From contig NZ_CYGX02000047.1 of NCBI RefSeq assembly GCF_900019265.1, forward strand, positions 131,824 to 195,823: a stretch of 64,000 nucleotides of DNA, in the 5' to 3' direction. The position numbers and the translations under genes are program-made. Source of the DNA: Paraburkholderia ribeironis. Its GTDB lineage: Bacteria; Pseudomonadota; Gammaproteobacteria; Burkholderiales; Burkholderiaceae. The notes beneath the pieces are model-generated. The model did not search any database, was not told the DNA's origin, and saw only the letters and a list, made by a program, of their open reading frames with translations. Of the stretch, positions 42,282 to 54,567 are shown piece after piece (positions within the stretch are counted from its first letter, which is position 1; every line of letters begins with the position of its first letter).

Positions 42282-44018
42282 TTAGTGCGCTAACGCCGCG
42301 CGCACTTTGCCGATCACCGCCTGGGCGGCTTCGTCCACCGGCAGCAGCGTCGCTTCGGCGTCGCGGCGGCCCTGGTATTCGAGCTTGCCTTCCTTGAGCC
42401 CGCGCTCGCCGATCACCAGACGATGCGGCACGCCGATCAGCTCCCAGTCGGCGAACATCACGCCGGGACGCTCGCCGCGATCGTCGAGGATCACATCGAC
42501 GCCCGCCTCGACCAGTTCCGCGTACAGCTTGTCGGCCTGCTCGCGCACCGCTTCGCTGCGGTCATAGCCCATCGGGCACAGCACGACTTCGAACGGCGCG
42601 ATCGACTCCGGCCAGATGATGCCCCTGTCGTCGAAATTCTGTTCGATCGCGGCGCCGAGAATACGCGTGATGCCGATACCGTAGCAGCCCATTTCCATCG
42701 GCTGCGGCTTGCCGGTCTCGTCGAGGCAGTTCGCGTTCAGCGCTTGCGAATACTTGGTGCCGAGCTGGAACACGTGGCCCACTTCGATGCCGCGGCAGAT
42801 GTCGATCACGCCCTTGCCATCCGGCGACGGATCGCCCTTCTTCACGTTGCGAATGTCGGCGACGAGCGGTTCCGGCAGATCGCGGCCCCAGTTCACACCG
42901 GTGGTGTGATAGTCGACTTCGTTCGAGCCGACTACGAAGTCGCTCATGTTCGCGACCGTGCGATCCGCGACGACCTTGACCGGCTTCTTCGTGTTGATCG
43001 GACCGAGATAACCCGGCGGCGTACCGAAGGTCTCGATGATCTCGGCTTCGGTCGCCATGCGGAAGTCGGCCAGACCGGGCAGGTTGCCCGCCTTGATCTC
43101 GTTCAGATCGTGATCGCCGCGCAGCATCAGCAACCAGATGGTCGGCTCGGCGCCGTCGTTTTCCGTGGCGAGGACGATCGACTTGATCGTGCGTTCGAGC
43201 GGAATGTTCAGCAGCTCGGCGACGGCCTCGCACTTCGCCTTGCCGGGCGTGGCGGTCTTCGTCATCGGCTCGGCCGGCGCGGCGCGTTGCGCGTATAGCG
43301 GCAGCGCTTCAGCGGCTTCGACGTTCGCCGCGAAATCGGAGGTCGGGCAATACGCGATCGCGTCTTCACCGGTGTCGGCGATCACATGAAATTCGTGCGA
43401 GCCGCTGCCGCCGATCGAGCCGTTGTCCGCCGCCACCGCGCGGAAGTCCAGACCGAGGCGTGTGAAGATCCGTACGTACGCGTCATACATCTTGCGATAC
43501 GACTCGCGTAGACCTTCCGCGTCCTTGTCGAACGAGTACGCGTCTTTCATGATGAACTCACGACCGCGCATCACGCCGAAACGCGGACGGATCTCGTCGC
43601 GGAACTTCGTCTGAATCTGATAGAAGTTGACCGGCAACTGGCGATAACTCTTGATCTGGTTACGCGCGATATCGGTGACCACTTCTTCGTGCGTCGGTCC
43701 GATCACGAAATCGGATTGCTTGCGGTCCTTGAAGCGCAGCAGTTCCGGGCCGTATTTCTCCCAGCGGCCCGATTCCTGCCACAACTCGGCCGGCTGCACG
43801 GCTGGCATCAACAGCTCGATCCCGTCCGCCCGATTCATTTCCTCGCGCACGATGGCTTCCACCTTGCGGATCGAACGCAGGCCGATCGGCAGGTAGTTAT
43901 AAATGCCGCCGGCGACGCGGCGAATCATGCCAGCGCGCACCATGAGCTTGTGGCTGACGATCTCCGCGTCGGCGGGAGCTTCTTTCAGGGTGCCGATAAA
44001 GAAACGGGAAGCTTTCAT
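42282..44018 (-). CDS. proS: Prolyl-tRNA synthetase
   Basis: 578 residues, bacterial-type class II synthetase with an editing insertion. Motif 1 lies in [20 protein letters not shown], motif 2 in [25 protein letters not shown], and motif 3 in [19 protein letters not shown]. The INS editing domain spans about residues 230-390 ([35 protein letters not shown]). The C-terminal anticodon-binding domain ends the protein. A tRNA-Pro gene is about 6 kb away, probably by chance. Confidence 0.97.
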   Translation of the reverse strand: MKASRFFIGTLKEAPADAEIVSHKLMVRAGMIRRVAGGIYNYLPIGLRSIRKVEAIVREEMNRADGIELLMPAVQPAELWQESGRWEKYGPELLRFKDRKQSDFVIGPTHEEVVTDIARNQIKSYRQLPVNFYQIQTKFRDEIRPRFGVMRGREFIMKDAYSFDKDAEGLRESYRKMYDAYVRIFTRLGLDFRAVAADNGSIGGSGSHEFHVIADTGEDAIAYCPTSDFAANVEAAEALPLYAQRAAPAEPMTKTATPGKAKCEAVAELLNIPLERTIKSIVLATENDGAEPTIWLLMLRGDHDLNEIKAGNLPGLADFRMATEAEIIETFGTPPGYLGPINTKKPVKVVADRTVANMSDFVVGSNEVDYHTTGVNWGRDLPEPLVADIRNVKKGDPSPDGKGVIDICRGIEVGHVFQLGTKYSQALNANCLDETGKPQPMEMGCYGIGITRILGAAIEQNFDDRGIIWPESIAPFEVVLCPMGYDRSEAVREQADKLYAELVEAGVDVILDDRGERPGVMFADWELIGVPHRLVIGERGLKEGKLEYQGRRDAEATLLPVDEAAQAVIGKVRAALAH

Positions 44019-44278
44019 TCAGATTTTCCAAAAGCGGCGGCTCCGGAGGGACCGCCCGAAAGGTGAAACGATAGGGAAATCGACACAGATCCGGCGCTTG
44101 GCCGGCACCGTCGCCCGGCCAGCGGCTGCGCTGCCCGATCGCGGCACCGAAGCCGCCGCGCAAAGCCTTTGCACATGGGATAGGGCACGAAAAAGCTGAC
44201 AGGCTACCGCAAACACGGGCTTTCGCGGCGATTCGTTCCATTCTGGCGCGATTCGGTGCGTCGGGTCCGTTATCTGTT

Positions 44279-44284
44279 TATAAT
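44279..44284 (+). promoter_or_regulatory. Putative -10 element of rppH
   Basis: TATAAT 33 bases before the rppH start codon; no clear -35. It is in the 299-base divergent proS-rppH gap, which otherwise shows nothing recognisable. Confidence 0.4.
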
Positions 44285-44317
44285 CAAAGCAATTTTAAAG
44301 GATTCGAAGGTGGTTGT

Positions 44318-45058
44318 ATGCTGGATCGTGAAGGCTTTCGCCCGAACGTCGGCATCATCCTCTTGAACGCGCACAACGAGGTGTTTTGGGGCAAACGGCT
44401 CCGTGAACATTCCTGGCAGTTTCCGCAAGGGGGCATCAAGTACGGCGAGACCCCCGTGCAAGCGATGTATCGGGAGTTACACGAAGAAACCGGGCTGCTT
44501 CCTGAGCACGTCAAGGTGATCGGTCGCACGCGCGACTGGTTGCGTTACGAGGTGCCTGACAAGTTCATCAAGCGCGAGGTACGCGGTCATTACCGCGGCC
44601 AGAAACAAATCTGGTTTTTGCTCCGGATGGTGGGACGCGACTGCGACATCTGCTTGCGCGCCACCGACCACCCTGAGTTCGATGCGTGGCGCTGGAACGA
44701 GTACTGGGTGCCGCTCGACTGTGTGATCGAGTTCAAGCGGGATGTGTATCAGTTGGCGCTAACGGAGCTATCCCGTTTCATGCGCCGGACTGCGCCGCGT
44801 GCGGAAAAACCTGGCTGGCACCATGGGTCGCGTTATCCCCGGATAGCGTCGTCGATGGAAAGTCCGCCGGATTCCACGGTAATGACGGCGACTTCCATGA
44901 CCGCCGTCAGCATCGAAACATCGGTTCGCGTCGCGATCGCATCCGATTGCGGTCCGGGTTCGGGGTCAGCGGTCGAAAGGCGCGCCGAGCCGGAAACCGA
45001 ACACGAATCGGCTAGCGAAACCGCCGGCTCAATGCTGCGCCCGGGCGTGCGCAATTAA
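44318..45058 (+). CDS. rppH: RNA pyrophosphohydrolase RppH with C-terminal extension
   Basis: 246 residues. The RppH-specific start ([16 protein letters not shown]) and the SWQFPQGGI run into the Nudix box at residues 38-60 ([22 protein letters not shown]). It converts the 5' end of mRNA to monophosphate, initiating decay. The catalytic domain ends near residue 160, as in E. coli (176 residues in total). A further 80 or so residues are rich in Ser, Thr, Ala and Glu and probably disordered; such tails vary among Burkholderia relatives. It is divergent from proS. Confidence 0.93.
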   Translation: MLDREGFRPNVGIILLNAHNEVFWGKRLREHSWQFPQGGIKYGETPVQAMYRELHEETGLLPEHVKVIGRTRDWLRYEVPDKFIKREVRGHYRGQKQIWFLLRMVGRDCDICLRATDHPEFDAWRWNEYWVPLDCVIEFKRDVYQLALTELSRFMRRTAPRAEKPGWHHGSRYPRIASSMESPPDSTVMTATSMTAVSIETSVRVAIASDCGPGSGSAVERRAEPETEHESASETAGSMLRPGVRN

Positions 45059-45135
45059 CAACTCTGTGCGGGCTGTCCATGCCGCCTCTACTGGCGCGGC
45101 TCGAGGAGCCGCGCCAGTGTTTCGAGGAAATCATA

Positions 45136-45693
45136 TTGAAAGCATTTGCAATCGTCGTGGCGTGCGTCGCCACCGGCGCCCTGCTGGCTGGTTGTTCGAG
45201 CGCCGGCAAACCCACCAATAAAGACGACAGCGCGTTTACCTACCTGCTGGATCGCAAGAGCAACTGGGTCGAAAACACGGTGGACACGCTGCCGCCGCTG
45301 CCGCAAGATTCGACGCTGCTGCCTTTCGAAGTCTCGGGCAACACGCCGCTGCAATTCGCGATCGATCGGAACTCTCTCACCGTCGGCACCGACGGCGTAG
45401 TTCGCTATACCGTGGTCGTGACGAGTCCGAGCGGCGCGCGCAACATCAACTACGAAGGGATTCGCTGCGACACCTATGAGTGGCGTCTGTATGCGGGGTT
45501 GAATGCGGATCACGACGGCTGGGACAGAACGGTCGCGAACGATTTCACGCGCATCGAGAACGGCGCGCTGAATGCCTATCATGCGGCGCTTTATCAGGAT
45601 TATCTGTGCGCGAACAAGTTGCCCGCAACCAACGCGAAACAGATGATCGAGAACATCCGCTACAAGCGCACCGCGACTTCGTTGATTCACTGA
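45136..45693 (+). CDS. CNP1-like family lipoprotein
   Basis: 185 residues from a TTG at 45136 preceded by GAGGAA. This start gives a classic lipoprotein signal, KAFAIVVACVATGALLAGC, whereas the upstream ATG at 45079 adds a non-signal leader. The mature part matches the CNP1-like family (GVVRYTVVVTSPSGARNI, YEGIRCDTYEWRLYA, and a C-terminal helix), named after a neisserial cryptic protein. Function unknown. It follows rppH by 77 bases, a conserved pairing, and ends ahead of a bidirectional terminator. Confidence 0.85.
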   Translation: MKAFAIVVACVATGALLAGCSSAGKPTNKDDSAFTYLLDRKSNWVENTVDTLPPLPQDSTLLPFEVSGNTPLQFAIDRNSLTVGTDGVVRYTVVVTSPSGARNINYEGIRCDTYEWRLYAGLNADHDGWDRTVANDFTRIENGALNAYHAALYQDYLCANKLPATNAKQMIENIRYKRTATSLIH

Positions 45694-45741
45694 CGCGGTT
45701 TTCGCGAGCATGCTGGGCATGCTGAACACGTCGCGGACATG

Positions 45742-45779
45742 AAAAAGCCGTTCCAGCCGCTGCTGGAACGGCTTTTTTT
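45742..45779. terminator. Bidirectional terminator between CNP1-like gene and proB
   Basis: A-run, GCCGTTCCAGC, short loop, GCTGGAACGGC, T-run. It serves the plus-strand lipoprotein gene and the convergent proB. Confidence 0.92.
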
Positions 45780-45809
45780 ACAGGCCGTGCGTGCGTGCCG
45801 GTCGGCGAA

Positions 45810-46928
45810 TCAGACCAGCACCAGGTTGTCGCGATGGATCAACTCGGGCTCCAGCATGTAGCCGAGCACCGATTCGATTTCGCCGCTCGGACGCCGCTGA
45901 ATCAGCTTGGTTTCAGCACTGCTGTAGTTCGTCAGGCCGCGCGCCACTTCCCGCCCTGCCACGCTCAGGCAGGCAATCACCTCGCCGCGCGCAAACGCGC
46001 CCTGCACGCCGACAATGCCGATAGGCAGCAAGCTCTTGCCGCCTTCAGTCAGCTTTTCAACCGCGCCGTCATCGATCACTACGTGGCCACGCACCTGCAG
46101 ATGATCGGCCATCCACTGCTTGCGCGCCGCCATCCGTGCGGTGCGCGCGATCAACTGCGTGCCGATCAGCTCGCCTGACGCGAGGCGCGCCAGCACTCCC
46201 GCTTCGCGACCGCTCGCGATCACCGTATTCGCGCCGCTGTGAGCCGCGCGCTTGGCGGCGAGAATCTTGGTCAGCATGCCGCCGCGACCGAGGCTCGAGC
46301 CCGCACCGCCGGCCATCGCCTCGAGTTCCGGCGCACCGGCGTCGGCCTGCTGAACCAGTGTGGCGTTCGGGTCCTTGCGCGGGTCGGCGGTGAACAGGCC
46401 TTGCTGATCGGTCAGGATGACGAGCGCGTCGCCTTCGATCAGGTTGGCGACCAGCGCGCCCAGCGTGTCGTTGTCGCCGAATTTGATTTCATCGGTGACG
46501 ACCGTGTCGTTTTCGTTGATGATCGGCACCACGCCCAGGCGCAACAGCGTGAGCAACGTGGAGCGCGCGTTCAGGTAGCGTTCGCGGTCGGCCAGGTCGC
46601 CGTGCGTCAGCAGAATCTGCGCGGTCTGGATGGAATGCTCGGCAAAGCGGCTTTCGTACACCTGCGCAAGCCCCATTTGACCGACGGCCGCAGCCGCCTG
46701 CAACTCGTCGATCTCGCGCGGCCGTTTGGTCCAGCCGAGCCGTTGCATGCCCTCGGCGATGGCGCCCGAGCTGACCAGCACCACTTCCTTGCCTTGCCCG
46801 CGCAGGGCAGCAATCTGCGCGGCCCAGCGGCCGATCGCCGCATGATCGAGGCCGCGCCCGTCATTCGTGACGAGGCTCGAGCCGACTTTCACTACCAATC
46901 GCCGTGAATCTGCGATGACGGAACGCAT
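45810..46928 (-). CDS. proB: Glutamate 5-kinase
   Basis: 372 residues, first enzyme of proline synthesis. The amino acid kinase domain shows [53 protein letters not shown] and [15 protein letters not shown]-terminal PUA domain (from about residue 280: [19 protein letters not shown]) completes it, as in E. coli ProB. GGGAGA nine bases upstream supports the ATG at 46928. It follows obgE by 70 bases on the same strand. Confidence 0.96.
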   Translation of the reverse strand: MRSVIADSRRLVVKVGSSLVTNDGRGLDHAAIGRWAAQIAALRGQGKEVVLVSSGAIAEGMQRLGWTKRPREIDELQAAAAVGQMGLAQVYESRFAEHSIQTAQILLTHGDLADRERYLNARSTLLTLLRLGVVPIINENDTVVTDEIKFGDNDTLGALVANLIEGDALVILTDQQGLFTADPRKDPNATLVQQADAGAPELEAMAGGAGSSLGRGGMLTKILAAKRAAHSGANTVIASGREAGVLARLASGELIGTQLIARTARMAARKQWMADHLQVRGHVVIDDGAVEKLTEGGKSLLPIGIVGVQGAFARGEVIACLSVAGREVARGLTNYSSAETKLIQRRPSGEIESVLGYMLEPELIHRDNLVLV

Positions 46929-46998
46929 TGTGCGCGGTCTCCCAAGATGACGCGTGATGCATGCCGGCAGCCCGCCCGGGCGCCGGCGCGCGAGCCTT

Positions 46999-48171
<1,173 letters not shown>

Positions 48172-48266
48172 TTATTTTGCCGCGTGCGCCGCGCGTTGAT
48201 CAATCGACCAAACGGGATAGCGAGGCCGCGTGAACGACTGATCGCCAACCGGCGCAAACGCGGCAA

Positions 48267-48302
48267 TAAAAAAAGCCCCGCTAACTTCGCGGGGCCTTTT
48301 TC
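48267..48302 (-). terminator. Terminator between rpmA and obgE
   Basis: A-run, GCCCCGC, seven-base loop, GCGGGGC, T-run; a strong stem 30 bases behind the rpmA stop. Confidence 0.88.
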
Positions 48303-48330
48303 CGGTCCTGAAGCCCGTGCCTGACTAAAC

Positions 48331-48594
48331 TCAGACTGCTGCCGGGACGACGGAAACCGTGTGCTTCTTCGCTGCGCCTTTCGTCGAGAACTGGACGTGG
48401 CCGTCCTTCAGCGCGAACAAGGTGTGATCCTTGCCCATACCGACGTTGTCACCAGGGTGCATACGCGTGCCGCGTTGACGCACGATGATGCCGCCAGCGT
48501 TGATAGCCTGACCGCCGTAAACCTTCACGCCGAGACGCTTCGATTCAGAGTCGCGGCCGTTGCGGGATGATCCGCCTGCCTTTTTGTGTGCCAT
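48331..48594 (-). CDS. rpmA: 50S ribosomal protein L27
   Basis: 87 residues. [20 protein letters not shown] at the N terminus and [19 protein letters not shown] are the L27 signature. L27 sits near the peptidyl transferase centre. GGAG precedes the ATG. It follows rplU by 25 bases. Confidence 0.98.
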   Translation of the reverse strand: MAHKKAGGSSRNGRDSESKRLGVKVYGGQAINAGGIIVRQRGTRMHPGDNVGMGKDHTLFALKDGHVQFSTKGAAKKHTVSVVPAAV

Positions 48595-48619
48595 TTGATT
48601 TGCTCCTTAACCGCTGCGC

Positions 48620-48931
48620 TTACGCGTTGATCGCGTCGATGCGCAGTTCGGTATAGTTCTGGCGGTGGCCGCCATGCTTCTGGTAGTGCTTCCGGCGACG
48701 CATCTTGAAGATGGTCACTTTTGCGTGACGACCTTGCGACACGACGGTAGCCTTGACGGAAGCCCCACTGACCAGCGGCGTACCGAACTTAATCGATTCG
48801 CCTTCGCCCACTGCGAGAACCTGGTCGAGCGTGATTTCAGCGTCAATGTCTGCCGGTATCTGTTCTACTTTAAGTTTTTCGCCGACGGCAACTTTATACT
48901 GCTTGCCACCGGTTTTTATGACCGCGTACAT
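48620..48931 (-). CDS. rplU: 50S ribosomal protein L21
   Basis: 103 residues. [20 protein letters not shown] opens the protein and [11 protein letters not shown]-type residues ([14 protein letters not shown]) with a YTELRI end are characteristic. It binds 23S rRNA. GAGG eight bases before the ATG at 48931 fixes the start; the longer frame upstream runs through the promoter. First gene of the rplU-rpmA unit. Confidence 0.98.
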   Translation of the reverse strand: MYAVIKTGGKQYKVAVGEKLKVEQIPADIDAEITLDQVLAVGEGESIKFGTPLVSGASVKATVVSQGRHAKVTIFKMRRRKHYQKHGGHRQNYTELRIDAINA

Positions 48932-48985
48932 TGAGAACCTCACTCTGTGTTCATTTTTCCCACGCACAGCGCGCGGAAACCCGTG

Positions 48986-49014
48986 ATTATACATAGAGTT
49001 AGCTGCTCGGTCAA
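48986..49014 (-). promoter_or_regulatory. Strong sigma-70 promoter of rplU-rpmA
   Basis: On the minus strand TTGACC (49009-49014), exactly 17 bases and TATAAT (48986-48991), about 55 bases before the rplU start. This is the best promoter match in the window, as expected for a ribosomal protein operon. Confidence 0.85.
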
Positions 49015-49138
49015 AACTCGTTGAGAGGCGCCGCGCGCAGCACCCGGCGCCCGGCCGCACAGCCACGGCTCAGCCGTGTGCCGCAGCCCGGAACGCGCCG
49101 CACCGCAGCCTGCGACCCGGAACTGCCGCGATTCGCCT

Positions 49139-49144
49139 TATAAT
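49139..49144 (+). promoter_or_regulatory. Putative -10 element of ispB
   Basis: TATAAT 26 bases before the ispB ATG; the -35 region is GC-rich with no clear match. Confidence 0.4.
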
Positions 49145-49170
49145 TCGCGGCATTACCCAATTCAGCCATC

Positions 49171-50163
49171 ATGTCGTCGACTGCCACCCCCTCCTCCAAC
49201 GCCGCCAGCCTGCTTGCTCCGATCGCCGAAGACATGCAGCAGGTCAATCGCGTCATCCGGCACCGCCTCGCGTCCGACGTGATGCTGATCAACCAGATCT
49301 CCGAGTACATCATCAGTGCCGGCGGCAAGCGGCTGCGGCCCGCGCTGTTGTTGCTGGTGGCGGGCGCGCTGGGCGTAACCACGGAACACCGGCATGAGCT
49401 GGCCGCGGTCGTCGAATTTATTCACACCGCCACGCTGCTGCACGACGACGTGGTCGACGAATCCGATCTGCGGCGCGGCCGCCAGACGGCCAATGCGCTG
49501 TTCGGCAACGCTGCGAGCGTGCTGGTCGGCGACTTTCTGTACTCGCGCTCGTTCCAGATGATGGTCGGCGTGGGCAAGATGCGCGTCATGGAGATTCTGT
49601 CGGAGGCGACGAACATCATCTCCGAAGGCGAAGTGCTGCAGTTGCTGAACATGCATGACGCGGACGTCGACGAAGCCCGCTACATGCAGGTGATCCGCTA
49701 CAAGACCGCCAAGCTGTTCGAGGCGGCCGCGCAGCTCGGCGCGGTGCTGGCCGGCGCGGACGCGAAAACCGAAGCGGCCGCGGCAGAATTTGGCCGCCGC
49801 ATCGGCACCGCGTTCCAGATCATGGACGACTGGCTCGACTACACGGGCACGGCCGAATCGATGGGCAAGAACGCCGGCGACGATCTTCGCGAAGGCAAAC
49901 CCACGCTTCCGCTGATCTATCTGATCGAGCGCGGCACGCCCGAGCAGTCGGCGCTTGCACGCGAAGCGATCGAGCAAGGCGGCACGGATCGTTTCGACAC
50001 GATTTTCGACGCGATCACGCGTTCCGGCGCGCTGGATCACACGCTCGAATGCGCGAAACAGGAAGCCCAAGCGGCCGCCGCAGCAATTTCTTCATTTCCG
50101 GATTCCATTTTCAAAGATAGCCTGCTAGAATTATGTTCTTACTCGACGGCAAGACAGTCTTGA
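49171..50163 (+). CDS. ispB: Polyprenyl (octaprenyl) diphosphate synthase
   Basis: 330 residues, trans-prenyltransferase. The first Asp-rich motif is LLHDDVVDESDLRRG (DDxxD) near residue 90 and the second is IMDDWLDYTG near 225. It makes the C40 side chain of ubiquinone from IPP and FPP. It is divergent from rplU, the usual gene order in proteobacteria. The chain length (octaprenyl) is inferred from the group's ubiquinone-8. Confidence 0.94.
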   Translation: MSSTATPSSNAASLLAPIAEDMQQVNRVIRHRLASDVMLINQISEYIISAGGKRLRPALLLLVAGALGVTTEHRHELAAVVEFIHTATLLHDDVVDESDLRRGRQTANALFGNAASVLVGDFLYSRSFQMMVGVGKMRVMEILSEATNIISEGEVLQLLNMHDADVDEARYMQVIRYKTAKLFEAAAQLGAVLAGADAKTEAAAAEFGRRIGTAFQIMDDWLDYTGTAESMGKNAGDDLREGKPTLPLIYLIERGTPEQSALAREAIEQGGTDRFDTIFDAITRSGALDHTLECAKQEAQAAAAAISSFPDSIFKDSLLELCSYSTARQS

Positions 50164-50211
50164 ACAAGACTGAAACGCCGGATTAGTCCGAATCGAGTCT
50201 GCAGTACAAAT

Positions 50212-50288
50212 CGGGGTGTAGCTTAGCCTGGTAGAGCGCTACGTTCGGGACGTAGAGGCCGGAGGTTCGAATCCTCTCACCCCGACCA
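50212..50288 (+). tRNA. tRNA-Pro (anticodon CGG)
   Basis: 77 bases including an encoded CCA. Acceptor arms CGGGGTG and CACCCCG pair perfectly. The anticodon arm is CTACG-TTCGGGA-CGTAG, giving anticodon CGG for codon CCG. The T arm GGAGG-TTCGAAT-CCTCT is normal. The D arm contains the usual AGC...GG-TAGAGC. It is the only tRNA in the window, 48 bases after ispB. Confidence 0.97.
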
Positions 50289-50314
50289 GATTTTCCTTGT
50301 TAGTTCAAGGTTCT

Positions 50315-50351
50315 AAAAAAAAACCGCCGCAGCTTGCTCGGCGGTTTTTTT
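50315..50351 (+). terminator. Terminator after tRNA-Pro
   Basis: A-run, ACCGCCG, loop, CGGCGGT and a seven-base T-run, 27 bases past the tRNA. Confidence 0.9.
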
Positions 50352-50559
50352 GTTTTGGGCCGCGATTTTCTTTTCGCTTCGTGCACGGCTTCGCCTTGGC
50401 GAGCCGTCTGTGCGCCGCTCGTGTGTCGCTTGTGTTCCACTTGCTGCCCGTTTGTGGCGTCCCGCTTGTGCATCGTCTACTCCGGCCATCCCCCCTTGCC
50501 GGGTCGCCCCGCCCCCTCTGCTATATTCTCCTCATCCTCTCCCCTATACTTCGCGACGC

Positions 50560-51858
50560 GTGGAACAACTTCCCTTATGGGCGCAGATTGGTGCCGTCTT
50601 TCTGCTGCTTATCTGCTCCGGCTTCTTTTCAATTTCCGAAACGGCGATGATGGCGCTCAACCGCCATCGCCTGAAACACCTCGCCAATCAGAACGCGCTC
50701 GGCGCAAAGACCACCCAAGGCCTGCTCGCGCGCACCGATCAACTGCTGAGCGTCGTGCTGATCGGCAACAATCTGTTCAATACGATCATCCCGGTGCTCA
50801 CCACGTCGATTGCGCTGCACACGTTCGGGCGTAACAACCTGGTGCTATCGATCGCGACCGGCATCGTCGCGTTCCTGATCATCGTGTTTGCGGAGATCAC
50901 GCCGAAAATCGTGGGTGCCACGTTCCCGGAGAAAATCGCGCTGCCGGCCAGCCTGCTGATCGCACCGATGATGCGCGCTGCCCGACCGCTCGTCTGGTTC
51001 GTCAATCTGTTTGCGACGGGCATCTTGCGCGTCCTGCATATCAATACGAAAGGCGCGCGCGATCAGCGCCTCTCAACCGAGGAACTGCGCACCATCGTGC
51101 TCGAGTCGGGCAGCTTCATGCCGACCAAGCACCGTAGCATTCTGCTGAACCTTTTCGACCTCGAAAACATCTCCGTCGACGACGTCATGATCCCGCGCCG
51201 CCGCATCGAGGCGCTCGACTTCGATGCGCCGTTCGAGCAGATCCTGCACCAGCTCGAAACCTGCTATCACAACAAGCTGATCGTCTATCAAGGCGACATC
51301 GACCGGGTGCTGGGCGTGCTGCATGTTCGCAAGACACTCGCGGCTCTGCACAACCAGGAACTGGAGCGCGAGACACTGCGCGAACTGCTGGCCGAGCCAT
51401 ACTTCGTGCCGACCGGTACGCCGGTATTTCAGCAACTGCAATACTTCCAGGAAAGCCGCCATCGTACGGCGCTGGTCGTCAACGAATACGGCGAGCTGCA
51501 AGGTCTGATCACACCGGAAGACATCATTGAAGAACTGATCGGTGAGTTCACCACGTCGATTCCGCGAGGCGCCAATTCGCGCGGCGGCTGGAACGAGAAC
51601 AGCGAATGCATCGTCGCGGGCAGCATGCCATTGCGTGAGCTGAATCGCTGGCTGCAACTCACGCTGCCCACCGACGGGCCGAAAACGCTCAACGGTCTGA
51701 TCCTCGAAACGCTCGAAGACATTCCCGACGGCGACGTGTGCGTGCAGATCCGCGGAATCAAACTCGAAGTCATGCGCAGCGACGATCAGGCGATCCGTAC
51801 CGTCAAGCTGTTCAAACCGCCTGCGCGCACGAAGGGCGGCAAGGCGCTATTGAGCTGA
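50560..51858 (+). CDS. CNNM/HlyC-CorC family transporter
   Basis: 432 residues from a GTG at 50560. The N-terminal DUF21 domain has three to four spans (IGAVFLLLICSGFFSISETAMMAL, which holds the family's SETA motif). A tandem CBS pair (about residues 205-330; DDVMIPRRRIEAL, LITPEDIIEELIGE) and a C-terminal CorC_HlyC domain (GGWNENSECIVAGSMPLRELN) follow. Members are linked to Mg2+/Co2+ handling. No ribosome-binding site precedes the GTG, but TATACT lies about ten bases upstream, so a leaderless message is possible. Other starts further up the frame look unlikely. Confidence 0.87.
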   Translation: MEQLPLWAQIGAVFLLLICSGFFSISETAMMALNRHRLKHLANQNALGAKTTQGLLARTDQLLSVVLIGNNLFNTIIPVLTTSIALHTFGRNNLVLSIATGIVAFLIIVFAEITPKIVGATFPEKIALPASLLIAPMMRAARPLVWFVNLFATGILRVLHINTKGARDQRLSTEELRTIVLESGSFMPTKHRSILLNLFDLENISVDDVMIPRRRIEALDFDAPFEQILHQLETCYHNKLIVYQGDIDRVLGVLHVRKTLAALHNQELERETLRELLAEPYFVPTGTPVFQQLQYFQESRHRTALVVNEYGELQGLITPEDIIEELIGEFTTSIPRGANSRGGWNENSECIVAGSMPLRELNRWLQLTLPTDGPKTLNGLILETLEDIPDGDVCVQIRGIKLEVMRSDDQAIRTVKLFKPPARTKGGKALLS

Positions 51859-52015
51859 GCGCCAGGCCATCGATCACCGATATCACCGATAGCGCCGCCA
51901 GCATCGCACAGCAGCTCAGCGCGCGCCATTAGCCGAATGGCTGAATGGCGGCGCCGCTCGTGTTGCCGGAAGATGAAGCCGTCATGTACTACAGGCGGTT
52001 CATCACCGGTTTCTC

Positions 52016-53310
<1,295 letters not shown>

Positions 53311-53314
<4 letters not shown>

Positions 53315-54540
53315 GCCCGCCTACCATCCATCCGCCCGCAGCGGCCGATACGCGCTTCAGATGGCGCGGCGTCGACGCCGACGGCGTTCGCAAAAACGGC
53401 ACGCTCATCGCGCCGGACGCGAGCGCGGCGCGAGTCATGCTCAAACGCGAGCATGTGTTCATCGTCGAACTTGCGGCACAGGGGCCGGCGCCTCGCGCCA
53501 AAGCCCGCGCCGCCGATGTCACGCTGTTCACACGCCAGCTCGCCAGTCTGCTGCGTGCCGGTTTGCCGCTCGCGCCCGCGCTGGATCTGCTGGCGCAAGC
53601 GCAGCCTTCCCGCCGTCACGGCATGCCGCGCATCGTCGGCGCATTGGCCCGCGATATCACCGGTGGTCTGCGCTTCTCAGCCGCATTGCAGCGGCATCCG
53701 GCGCAATTCAATGCGCTGTACTGCCAGCTCGTCGAGGTCGGCGAGGCGGCCGGCGCGCTGGCCGCGGTCCTCGCACGGATCGCCGACGACCGCGAGCGCG
53801 CCGCCGCGCAGCGCGCGAAGGTGCGCGCGGCACTGACCTATCCGGTCGCGATCCTGTTGCTGGCGATGGCGATTACCGCCGCCTTGCTGGTGTGGGTCGT
53901 GCCGACCTTCAAACAGATCTTCGACGGCTTCGGCGCCAGGCTGCCCGCGCCTACGCAGTTCGTGCTGGCGCTGTCGGCCGGCGCCGCGCGCTGGAGCATT
54001 CCAGTGTTCGCGATGATCTTCGCGTTCAGCTCCGCGGTGACGTTTCTGCTGAGACGTTCCGAAACGGCACGCATCCGATTCGCGCGCCTGTCGCTAAAAA
54101 TGCCAGTCGCAGGGCCACTGCTCGGCACGCTGTGCGCGGCACGCTGGAGCCGCGCACTCGGCACGTTGTTGTCCGCCGGCACACCGCTTGCCGACGCCTT
54201 CGATTCACTGACTCACGCCACCGGCAACGCCTTCTTCGACCGCGCCACAGTGGAGATCGCCGCGCGCTTGCGGCGTGGCGAACGGCTCGCCAACGCGATG
54301 CGTGCGGTACGTTGTTTTCCACCTGAAGTCGTGCAACCAGTTGCCGTTGCCGAGGAGTCCGGAGCACTCGATACGATGCTGATCGACGTGGCATCGCTCG
54401 CGGATCGTCAGGTAGACGAAAGAATCGGCACGCTGTCGAGCCTGTGCGAGCCGCTCGTGATCGTCGTGCTGGGTACGCTGGTCGGTGGCCTTGTGATCGC
54501 GATGTATCTTCCCATTATTCAACTCGGCAACGTGGTGTAG
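53311..54540 (+). CDS. pilC: PilC/GspF-type inner membrane platform protein
   Basis: 409 residues with two T2SSF domains. FTRQLASLLRAGLPLAPALDLLA starts the first and ARWSRALGTLLSAGTPLADAFDSL the second; three membrane spans lie around residues 180-210, 230-255 and 380-405. PilC couples the cytoplasmic ATPase to pilus assembly at the inner membrane. The ATG overlaps the pilB stop as ATGA. Confidence 0.93.
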
Positions 54541-54567
54541 GATCGCAGCCGAATCTATTCCTTATTC

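Noticed and set aside
41562-42293. 243-codon plus-strand frame across marC
   Set aside because: Antisense to marC, which has the conserved membrane-protein signature.
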